Origin: Rotaria macrura
Lineage: Eukaryota; Rotifera; Eurotatoria; Philodinida; Philodinidae
DNA: 64,000 nucleotides
Reading direction: 5' to 3'
Assembly: GCA_900239685.1 (NCBI GenBank)
Contig: OENT01000082.1
Location: 62,001-126,000, forward strand
Shown here: positions 35,876 through 46,330 of the stretch, one piece after another
Layout: each line of letters opens with the position of its first letter
Numbering within the stretch: position 1 is the first letter of the stretch
Program-made: the position numbers and the translations under genes
The notes under the pieces: model-generated
Told to the model about the DNA's origin: nothing
The model's input: only the letters and a program-made list of their open reading frames with translations
The model's database searches: none

Positions 35876-38800
35876 ACTACACGAAGTCGGTCTTTTTACA
35901 GCGGCAAAACAAGACGGCAATTATGAAACAGGGCAGGTACGTAAAATAAGTGATCAATGAATAATAGTCAAATATACATGTATGTATATATATATATATA
36001 TATAATTTTTTTCTTTTTGATTTGAAAGAGCACGTCCATACGTTCATTAAAAGACGTTTGTTATGATTCACAATTCTTTCTGTACAACAAATAACACAAA
36101 TAATTTCGATGTATACAATAGAACAGAAAAAAAGTCTACACTTGAAATATTTTTTTTGTCGTGCATGTCTGTGTTTTTATCACAGAGTTCTAACCTACAT
36201 AGTGAAAAGAAAAAGAAACACAACAATAGATACTATAAAAATGAACAGCACATAGCTTGTTTTTGGGATTGATCATTTAATAGTACAAGATTATTTAATG
36301 TTTTCGATGGACTTTCTCCATTTGATACGGTAGAATCGACTTGTTGTAAAAGTGCTTGTCCAATGGCTTTAAAACAAAATTCAACATTTAAACCAGTTTT
36401 AGCTGATGTTTCCATATGTGTAACATCGTATTCACTGGCTAATTTTTCACCCATATCACGTGTTACAACACGTTCATTTGTTCTATCGACTTTATTAGCT
36501 ATTAACATAACAATTACATCGGAATGAGCATATTCATGGATGTCACTTAACCAGACACGAACATTGTTAAAGCTAGTTATCGATGTTACATCATAGAGTA
36601 ATAATAATGCATTTGCATCGCGGTAATACGAATGAGTTACTGAGCGAAAACGTTCTTGACCAGCCTTGAAATATATAAAAAAAAGAATACGATTAATAGG
36701 TTTCATCGATGATGAGAGAAAATAAGGGTATTTCTCTTGCAAGTGCTCATAGCAAAATTAATTCGATTATGAAACTTGAGAATTGAACAATCAATAACCA
36801 AAAAACAAGAAGATACGTATCTGTGTTCATTTTTCCTCTTGAACTTATTGTGCACCTTTTAACTTAATATTCAATGTGAATCAGACTTTTATGTCCTCCT
36901 TTGACTTTTCAAATATTGATTATGTAGAAAAAACAATGGTATTGTTTTACTGAAATAAGAAGCCAGCTTGAGATCATGGACGTATTCATCAATACGACTG
37001 GGCAATATTTATCGATACATACAATAAATTTATATGTTTTTAGATTCAAATTTATTATTGATTTTTCATAGATAATCTCCTGATAGTTATGATGAAGCTA
37101 ATGCAATTCCTTTCCTTCTATTTTGAAATACTAGTTCAATACGAAGAATACAATATTAATAATTCTTATTATAAAAGAAAAATAAAATCAATACTAAGAA
37201 AACTTTTCAAGATTATTTGATTTGTTTTTATACAGATTATACGATCTCGAATAATCTTTTAAAGCCTTAATTCTTCATGCATTCAGAAATTGATTTTAGA
37301 AGATTTATAATAAAGTTTTCTTCATTGAGAAAAAGCATTATTATAATGGAAAAAAAACATAATTTTTTTTTTCATTTCCGTTTGCGTTAGAAACCGAAAG
37401 AATAATAATAATAATAATAGACCGATGTTCTAAACGTTTTTGTACTCTTCTTATCTAACAGCAATGAAGTAAAATAATCAAGATAATATTTTTACATACT
37501 GTATCATAAATCTGCAATTTAACTTGTTTATCATTAATTAAAATAGTTTTGTTTCGAAAGTCAATGCCAACTGTTGCTATGAAACTGCCTGACAGAAATG
37601 TATCATCTTTAAAACGTACTAGTAAGCATGTTTTACCAACGCCACTATCCCCAAGTAACATGACCTAAAATGGTTAATTATAATCAACGTTTCTACATTT
37701 CTAGATATTCTAATGTATAATCTTTTTGTTTTTTTTTCTTTTCTTGGTTAAAAATTCGATTTTCTAACTATTATACTTACTTTAAATGTACTCTGCTGAA
37801 CATCATTTTGATTGTTGTTCGCTATTGGAAGTGGACGGTTCATATCTGTATCTGGACTTGTTCTTAGATAAATCTGAAATTTATAATGCGAATCATTTAT
37901 TTCATATGTAACAGTTTTGTATATATGATCAATAAATCTTAAAATAACAAGCACGTGGTTAGATTCCCGTAGAACACGACATAGTCGTTGTTAGTCTTTA
38001 ACAAGCTCATTTGTATTTTTTCTTCTTATTCCCATTCTCTTTTTCTTTTTAACATCTACCTGTCGCGCAATAATGACTAGCATATACAACCTTCAATCCA
38101 CAGACGCCTATAAGCAACAGTTTGCTAAAGTATTGCTTTCTCGACATAACATTCTATGTTATTAACTCTTCTCTTTTCCTCTTGCACATACAAAAAGAAG
38201 AAGAAGAAGACGAAGAAGCAAAAGAAAAGCGATGACAATGTCCATGAGCTAGATTCACATTTGATTAGGAAATGACAAATCGCGCGACTGATATTTCTTT
38301 TTCTTCTTCTCTTCCTTCTCTCCTTTCTTCTGTCATGATTCTATTGCGTGACTCTTTTTTGCAGTACGATAATTGTTTGTCTGTATACAATGTAATACGA
38401 GCAAACCAAGAACTTGAGAAGTTACTTCTTTTACTTATTCACACTCACTTACTCTTTCTTTTTTTTAATATAATATATATATATATATATATATACGTGC
38501 TCGGATGAGCAAAACCAAGAGAGACGGCGTTGGAAACGAACAACGACAGACGAAGCGTGAAAACAACATGTATGCGTACGAGCATAAGCATAGGGGAAAA
38601 AGAAGAAAATGCCGACGAAGGAGAAAAAGAGAGCGGAAAAAACGAGGAAATAATCGTTTTCTCAGATATACTGTTCTTGCATAAAACAATTTTTCTTTTT
38701 TTTGTTTTGCCTATTAAATAAATGGAAAAGAATAATAAAGATGACATCTTACCTCAATACATAGAGATGCGTCTAATAATGTTTGATGTTAACTTTGAAT

Positions 38801-41718
38801 ATTCGGTTTTTTATTTGCATTCAATAGATGTAGATTGATAAAACGATTGACTGATTCAAGATTATATTGCTGACAGAAATAGATAGATTATGGAATGGCA
38901 AGATTCAATGAAATGTGTAGCCGATGAGCAGCATAGCAAGATGAGTTGAAGATGAGTGCCGAATCAAATGAGAATGGAGAGCAAGCAGCGGACGAGAGGG
39001 ATGAGAAATAAAAAAACCGGAGACTTTCTGTCGGCAAGCTCTGCTGATGGTATTTTCCTTCTCTTTTCTACTGCCACCAACACTACTATCAATACTGCTA
39101 CTACAGCTACTACTACTACTATTACTACTAATGCTACTACCGTTTCTTTTCTGCTATAGCACATGAATTCTGACAAATCAAATGATTCTCTATCTCTGCA
39201 TCTCTCTCTCTCTTCCTTGTGTTTGTTCTAAACAACACTTGGCATACGTATACAAGCAAATTCATTGATAAATCATAGACTTGCACCGTTCCCCATATAG
39301 TTTGTTCAATTTTTGATATGCACTTCATTTATTAGATAGATTCAATTAACAACTTCAAAATAAGTTAATCAATAATTTTTTCCACGACTAAAATCAGTAT
39401 AGAAGTGACAATGAAAAGCTTTTCAGAGTAATTTAATGTTGATAATCAATAAAAAAGATACGCCTTTTTTTAGTGCTTCATTCATGTATGTGATAGGACA
39501 ATATTAATCATAATGATGAATAAAAAAAATCTGCTAATGCTAAACCAAGCGTTAAGTGTTATTATGAGAAGATGAATTCGTCCTAGTATCCTGCGGGAAC
39601 ATATTGTTTCCTGTCGTCTATTCTTGCAAAAGATGAGAATGAGAATTCTCATGAAGAAGATTTTCGGAAACGAGAACAAAGAAATGGAAATAACAATAGA
39701 TGCTGACGTACCGGAAAACTTTTTGTCTTATTCTCAAATACAATAATGATTTGTTTATGCAATCAAATTCCTTTTTTTCTGTGCTTTTAATATAATTAGT
39801 AAATTATACGTCAATTTAGAAAATTGATGTTTAATTTGAAATCCTGTTATATAATGCAAAACTAAAATCTTACCATAAAATATTCTGTGTTAATTAGAGC
39901 TTCTTACAAATGAATAAATCAAAATAAAACTAAGAATTCTGAAAGTCTTACGGGAATGGGAATTGGAATCGGAAATCGAGAAGAATTGTTCCCATAGGAC
40001 ATCAATTCTTGTGTGTTATTTTCTTTTTCCTATTGTTATTTAGTTATTTCTTCATCGAATCTTCGGATATCGAGGTGTTGTTTTATTCCCATGGCTCGCA
40101 AGAGTATTTGATCGATGTGATGGACGTTCAAATACGTTATCACCATCAACACAATCAATAAAATCGTCGCAATCGAATATTCATGAAATACGTGCGAAAT
40201 CAGTTACTTATTATCAAGTTTTAATCGATACACGTGATATGCCGCACATTCGAGCTCAGACAGGTTGAATATTTGCTTCATACTTACTGATTTACAAAGT
40301 TTAAAAAATTCAATATTTTTAGAGGCTGTTACATTTTTGGGTAATCAAGAACGTGATAGAAATTTGTATGCTATACCAGGTCTTGATTATGTGGCACATG
40401 AAGATGTTTTACCATATACGGTAATTGAACTTTTCTTTTCTTCAAACCTTTTCTTTTCAAGTTTGAACTCATTTTGACCTTTTTGATGTTATTAAAAATG
40501 AAAAGTAATTCTATTAAGAGACACTTTTTCCCCTCAATGAAAATATAAATTTATAATTAGACGTGATGTAGAGGCTACTTAATTTGTAGAATAGCCCTTC
40601 ATACCGATTTATCGACATTTCGTCACTGCAATAATGAATAATTGATAGATCGTTTTCATTGTCACCGATTTGAAAAAGAGTTAATCATGTCATTGTTTTA
40701 TGATTATATTTACTAAGAATATTATCGTCAAAGGTCAGCAGAGACTCTAAATGGTAAACATGTTTTTGAAAATCTATCAGATCAGTTAATCTAATCAAGA
40801 CCCAGAATCTTCATTCATGATATTATCAATAGTACAACGATAGCATGAATATTATCTCTTTTGGAATCGGAGAAGGCAATAGAATTACATTTACATAGTA
40901 AACAGTAGTCTGATTAATATTTTGAAATCTATTAGACTATTACTAATTTTCGTTCACTTATATTTTTGTAGAGTACCGAACGTACACCAATCGAACACGA
41001 ATTATTCGATAAATTTTTATTACATGATTCTGATGCGAGTATGTTTATATTCATTTAAAAGATTTTCTAATTGTAAATATTCCAATCAAGCTCCAAATTT
41101 TGTATCACGTGAATATTTAAAATCATGGCAAGAACGACATCATCATTGGCTTGAACTATCAGATGTCGCAAAAGATGTAACCCATCAAATACGTGTTACT
41201 GTTATTCCATTTTATATGTAAGAGAAAAAAAGAGTATCTTTTGCTTTACTTTGAATTCATTCGATTACATCAACAATATACTAAATCATTGTTCTTAAAT
41301 AGGGGATCTCGATCAGCTCAAGGTTTGAGTGTTCATTGGTGGCGTTATTCGATTCGTATTGAAAATTTAAATCCGGATGAACCGGTAACATTACGTGAGC
41401 GTCATTGGCGTATATTTAGTTTATCAGGAACATTAGAAACTGTACGTGGTAAAGGTGTAGTTGGACATGAACCGAGATTATCAAAAGAATATCCAGCTTT
41501 TCAATATTCATCTCACATATCATTATCAGCACCGAGTGGTCACATGTGGGGGTGAGAAAGATAACGATTGAAATAGTCATCTTTACGATATTCTTGTGTT
41601 TTTTGTTTTAAGAACATTCAAAATGGAAAAAGATGATGGAACATTTATCGAAGTTCGAATACCACCTTTTAATCTTGAATGTAAATCTGAACCAAATGAT
41701 ACTAAATCATCGGTGTAA
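35876..41718 (+). CDS. POLDIP2: POLDIP2 (PDIP38), YccV-like + ApaG domain protein
   Basis: Exons found: 35876-35936, 40044-40263, 40323-40420, 40972-41038, 41091-41217, 41303-41551, 41613-41718 (TAA); 308 aa plus a missing first exon. Exon 35876-35936 ends DGNYETGQ and splices in phase to [20 protein letters not shown], exactly the KYETGQ-LFLH junction expected of POLDIP2. The YccV/HspQ-like domain follows ([38 protein letters not shown]), then the ApaG/DUF525 domain ([61 protein letters not shown]). In mammals it is largely mitochondrial (ClpXP adaptor) and also interacts with DNA polymerase delta. The 4,107-bp intron 35937-40043 contains a whole RAB gene on the other strand. Start exon unresolved. 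Confidence 0.93.
35984..36004. repeat. (TA)n microsatellite
   Basis: About ten TA dinucleotides within the large POLDIP2 intron, near the end of the RAB gene. Confidence 0.9.
36233..37843 (-). CDS. RAB37: RAB26/RAB37-type small GTPase
   Basis: Minus-strand exons 37781-37843, 37500-37664, 36233-36664; 219 aa. G1 GDSGVGKTC, a switch I/effector region with [13 protein letters not shown]3 DTAGQERF, G4 NKVD and G5 ETSAK are all intact. [20 protein letters not shown] and [10 protein letters not shown] are signatures of the RAB26/RAB37 subfamily. It ends CCSFL, a dual-Cys prenylation tail like that of RAB37. These Rabs act on secretory granules and synaptic vesicles. The canonical W of WDTAGQE is Tyr here. 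The ATG at 37843 precedes a short Asn-rich N-terminus; a GTAAG donor at about 38752 on this strand may mark a 5' UTR exon. The gene lies entirely inside a POLDIP2 intron in opposite orientation. RAB26 versus RAB37 cannot be settled by eye; the symbol is provisional. Confidence 0.88.
38469..38496. repeat. (TA)n microsatellite
   Basis: About twelve TA dinucleotides between T-rich and purine-rich tracts upstream of the RAB gene. Confidence 0.9.
39075..39142. repeat. ACT-type triplet repeat
   Basis: Imperfect run of ACT/ACC/GCT triplets (CTACTACTACTATTACTAC core). Non-coding, in the POLDIP2 intron. Confidence 0.8.
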
Positions 41719-41890
41719 ATTTTTTTTCTAAATATCTATGCGTGTTATCGTATAAAATATTTGTAGAGAAAGATAAGATTTAAAATTATCGTATTACTTA
41801 TTTATATATATATATATATATATTGTTTTGCGTTTTCCTTTTTTAAATATGAAATGAATATATTATTCGAGCATCATCTTTTCAGATTTG
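41719..41890 (+). promoter_or_regulatory. 172-bp POLDIP2-OMA1 spacer with TA run and acceptor-like site
   Basis: Very short same-strand intergenic space. It holds a (TA)n tract at about 41803-41822 and a CTTTTCAG acceptor-like sequence at about 41878-41885, only a few bases before the OMA1 ATG. This arrangement would suit cotranscription with trans-splicing of OMA1, or a 5' UTR intron; the sequence cannot decide. Confidence 0.4.
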
Positions 41891-44800
41891 ATGTTATTCA
41901 AATCTTTCTCTCATCAACAAATTGTTTATCGTCAATTTCATACAAGTTCACCAAGACATATTCCTCCATTGGCATGGTTTTTTCTCAAGCCAGCTCTAAA
42001 AGTGGTTGCTTGGATAGGTGGCAGGTAAAAATATAAATCATAATCATTTGTATAAAAGTAGAAAGATATTTGCATTCATTTTCAAGAACAACTAGAAAAT
42101 GGTATCAACAATTACCACCAGAGAAACGAATTATTTTTGCTCAACATCTTAATCGACATAAATATAAATATGTTGGAATATTTGGGATCATTGGATCGAC
42201 TCTTTCCGTATGAATTCATTCACCTGTTGAAGTATTTTTCTGCAACTGTTTTTGTATCTTTTTTGATACGTAGCTCCATTATTATTATCATCTTGAAACA
42301 GCACCAATAACGGGACGACGACGTTATATGTTGATGAATGTGGAACAAATAAAACAATTGGCGGATTTAGAGAAAGAAAAGGTGCAATCCATGTTATTTT
42401 TTTCAGATTATTCGCACAGTAATTAATGTGAATGATTCAGTAGTCTCTTATCAATCAACAGAGAATGCTTTGACATCAATGAGATCTTACTTATTTAGTA
42501 GTAAAAGAGTAGGCTTTGCATGTATGCGAACTGAAAAAACTTTTCTGACTCTTCTTTTGATTGCCCTCAATATTTCATAAAAAGCAACACAAAACAAACT
42601 TGAATGGCGAAATCAATTGATCTGACTACATCAAAACTCTATCCTTACTTCAATCCGCATACATCTATATTTAACCTATCCTACCCAATTGTTTTTAATC
42701 TCACTTTGCTATCATCTTCTAGTGTAAGGGAAGACTTTTAACTGCACGCGTCAAGGTAAAGTACGATAATCTTCCAGATTATTGCAACGACTAAAAATGT
42801 AGAAAAACATGAGCTGTAGTAAATTTGAAAATTGCACTCATCAACATGTGTTCCGATGTTGTGCAGGCCCAAAGTTGATAGTCGTGACGAATATGTCTCA
42901 TACAGTTGCATTGAGCTGATGCAGCTGATATTGACAGATAAGATTTCCGAAATTACTCTTGATAGCGTTCTCTATTCTATTTACATGACAGAGTTTCAAC
43001 TATGATGAACATCTATGCTATGTAATCAAGCATTAATTCATAATTATACAAAAAAAAACTATACTAAACGATTTTAGTCATCCGTATGAATTAAAATGCT
43101 GATAATTTATTTGATACTTGCGCGAAAACTTTATTCATGCAGGATCGACTCACTGTTTTACTATCGCAGTAAAGTAAATAAAAGTCAATTGATCTTTTTA
43201 GTGTCTCATTGTACGTTGAACACGATGAAAACGTGTAAAATGAGATCATTTTAGAACTAAATAAGGAAACAGAATGACTTCGACATCTATTTCTAAACTA
43301 AATATCTTTGAAAAATACATAATTCCTGATGTTAATTTTTCGATAAATTTAGATGGTAACAACCTTTTCAAAACAGATTTTATCTGAAAACAGTAAGCAA
43401 ACTCAAATGGTAGCTCGAGTAGCAACACGATTAGTTGGTGCCAACTTGGACATAGATTGTGTTACACATATTCCATGGAATGTACGTGTTATTGTAAGTG
43501 TTTGTTGTTTTCATGTAAATTTACATTATTGGAAAATAATTTATGTCTAAATGTAACCGAAATAGGATACTGAAGTCGAGAACGGTAAGATATTGTTATC
43601 TTAAGGAAACAAAACAATCTGTTCTTATTTTTCGTGCTACTACGTAGCTTTTGTCTTACCGGTATGTCTAATAAAAAAGTGAGATGGACATGTTATGATT
43701 CTTGATTATTTCTAGACCGGAGATATTTTTGCTACTCGTGGAATAGTTGACCTTGCGTAAGTGTTGGATTGCGACTTGTTTCCGATAAACTCATTTGAAT
43801 TAATCTAGTGAAAATGAAGATCAATTGGCAATTGTTCTTGCTCATGAACTCGCACATGCTATCCTAAGTCATTCTGTGTGTAGGAAAAATTATTTTGACA
43901 AACATATTCACATGTGAGTGGTTTTAGGCAGAAAAAATATCGTATTTACAAGCAATCGATGTATTGGGTATGTATGTCCGTTTCATAGAGATGTCTACCT
44001 TCTAGCTTTGAATTCTTAATGAATATCTACTAAAAAAAAGTATCTCAACAGCAGAATAGCGAGTATTAATCATTCAGAATAGTGTATATATGTATACGTA
44101 TAGCCCGTTATGGTCGGTGTAAAAAATATTACCAGTGTTAGTTGTCTGTTAAACACAATTAACACTAGAAAAATAAATCAATTAAATACTGATCTATTTG
44201 AAGCCATTATCAGTTCTAATCTCATCTTCGTAGATTGTATGTCATTGTATATGTGACATATCATATATCTGTTAACAAGATCTTCTTTTAGTAATTAAAT
44301 TGATGACAAACATATATTCATCGGTTGTTGTCACACATAAATCCGATCAACTTCTTATTTCCAATTCAACATCCTCTATTTAATTATCATCATCGAATTA
44401 GGACAATATCTGTTATATAGACTCTAAAATTGGCATAGTTCAGATTTGTAATCAGTCTGGTTACTTAATGTTGAACTGAATACGTAATATGAATTTCAAT
44501 TAAAAGAAACATGGATAGTTTTGGAATCATTTTTGTTATTTGGAAGAATAAACAAAATTGTATCGAATCTTCTTTACGAGGTTTCTCTCAAAATCTTTCT
44601 CAAGTCGTCCTACTATTTTATATGCGAGTTTGGAGCTGACATGATTAACCATTGACGAGTTATTTTGATTTTACTATATATTCTCGGCAGATTTTTGGAA
44701 GAAACGTCACCCTTGAAATCAAATAAAACACCTCTATTTTGAAAAAACTTCTCAGGTGATTCTGGAGATACGCTCCCGAAACATCTTTTATCGATGGTTC

Positions 44801-46330
44801 TATACACTTTTATTTCTTCTTTCAAACGGTGAATAACGCACATCATAATCTTGTTCTCATCGAAAACCATCCCCGAAATAACCATCTTTCTTCTAATTTA
44901 AAATAGATCTTAGACGATGTTCACTAGTTGAAAAATATCTCATAGTTATGATGCACTTGTGTGGATCGAATCAACTCACCGTATTTTCTTCTGTATTTTT
45001 GTCGAAACATGTTACTGCTCATGTTCATGTACTACTTTTAATAGAATTGGAATCGAAATGTCTTGTAAGTTATGTATTCGATAGAATCAATGCTCTTTTA
45101 TTGAACTTTAAGCTGGAAGACCGGAATTTTCGCCCACGGATCGTTCGGCCCGCACTTTAGACTCGGGCCTAAAGTTCTTTGAAATTTTCTCGGTTCGATC
45201 CGAAAAATCACTTGACTTTGAGCCCGGGCCGCACGTGTGAGCTGAAAATTCCGTGGGCCAAAATTCCCGTAACCCTTTAAGTTATCTCGTAAGGTTCACA
45301 TTAGGATTTGAAACGCTGAATGTGTTTTTCTTAACGGGACATGTGAGCATTTGGAATCATACAATGCGTTGATGAGTAATTATCTTTTTTCTCTAATGTC
45401 TAATGATATGTACGAATTTTCGAACCAATGTTTAACCTTGCTCTGGCTGTTCTTTTTGTTTTTGACCGTCTTGTAGAAGCGAACTGAATATAATAAGAAT
45501 CATATAAATTCTCTGACGTCGTCTCGAACCTGATGGTGAGTTCTTAATTGCGAAGCATTCATCTTTAGACTAAGTATTAGACCTTATCATACATCATAGT
45601 TGTTCTATTCGAAGCTTTTCTATTTCCACCTATAGAACATAGAAAAACTATACTATATCTATTTATATGTTTCCAGGTATATTCGCAGCATTTTTTATCT
45701 GGACTATTTTGCCAAGTGATTGGACTTCGTACGTTGAACAGTATATGTCTATTTCTATTAATATATATATATATTATATTCTATTCGGAAGATTTTGGGT
45801 GAATTATATATTTGAAAAACTAATAACATTTACTACACGTTTACCGTATTCTCGACACTTGGAAGAAGAAGCTGACGAAATTGGTCTCATGTTAGCAGCA
45901 AAAGTAGATTGAATTCACTTAAAAAACTATATTAAATTCTTTTAAATTTCTATTTATTTTAGGCTTGTTATGATGTTCGCGAATCTGTTGGTTTCTGGCA
46001 AATGTTTCATGAAGCTGAAATCGATAGTCAAACTCCAGAAATATTTTCAACACACCCATCGAATATTAAACGAGCTGAACATCTTCAGGAAAAACTTCCT
46101 TGGGCTATTGATATACGACTTCACTGTAAATGTGCTCCACTGCCAGCAACTAGACCTATTGACACAGTTGTAGTTTCTAAAAATCCAAAAGAAAAAGTAT
46201 TAATCTTACTTTTAAATAAATATCTATTTAATATGCATTTATATAGACAAGTGAAAAATTGGATAAACAAACTACTGATGTCAAGCAAGTTTTTGTAGTC
46301 GAAGATAGCAAAAAGCGACATGTGAAATAA
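41891..46330 (+). CDS. OMA1: OMA1 mitochondrial metalloprotease (M48)
   Basis: Thirteen exons: 41891-42024, 42087-42207, 42274-42381, 43353-43493, 43566-43584, 43648-43661, 43716-43756, 43809-43875, 43928-43967, 45677-45740, 45792-45903, 45963-46196, 46247-46330; 392 aa. The start was chosen because this frame gives a typical mitochondrial presequence (MLFKSFSHQQIVYRQFHTSS) and splices in phase; another open frame over exon 1 is a shadow. Then KWYQQLPPEKR, a hydrophobic segment (YVGIFGIIGSTLS), ETAPITGRRR, NAFVLPTGDIF, the zinc motif HELAH, and the third-ligand motif EEADEIG after PYSRHLE. OMA1 is the stress-activated inner-membrane protease that cleaves OPA1 and DELE1 in mammals. One exon is only 14 nt, and a 1.7-kb intron (43968-45676) carries a small inverted-repeat element. 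Intron 45741-45791 is 51 bp and stop-free in frame. Confidence 0.92.
43968..45676 (+). other. OMA1 intron, 1.7 kb
   Basis: Separates the exon ending AIDVLG from the one starting with the G-split IFAAFFIW hydrophobic segment; both are contiguous in OMA1. Contains the GC-rich inverted-repeat element at about 45120-45272 and otherwise AT-rich DNA. Confidence 0.7.
45120..45272. mobile_element. Small GC-rich inverted-repeat (MITE-like) element
   Basis: Left end CGGAATTTTCGCCCACGGA and the reverse complement of the right end, CGGGAATTTTGGCCCACGGA, match with one substitution and one indel over about 19 bp. Inside is a 7-bp hairpin ACTTTAG / CTAAAGT around CTCGGGC, plus several GGCCCG/CGGGCC blocks. 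Composition is far from the AT-rich surroundings. No coding capacity. No clear target-site duplication seen. Confidence 0.55.

Larger units (their letters stand above)
37844..40043. other. RAB upstream region within the POLDIP2 intron
   Basis: Rich in low-complexity DNA: polypurine/polypyrimidine tracts at 38190-38340 and 38590-38650, a (TA)n run at about 38469-38494, and an ACT/ACA triplet tract at about 39080-39140. Probably contains the RAB promoter and 5' UTR. Open stretches here (for example 38956-39159) read low-complexity sequence only. Confidence 0.55.

Noticed and set aside
41854-42036. Alternative reading frame over OMA1 exon 1
   Set aside because: Does not splice in phase to the RKWYQQLPPEK exon; the frame starting at 41891 does, and gives a mitochondrial presequence.
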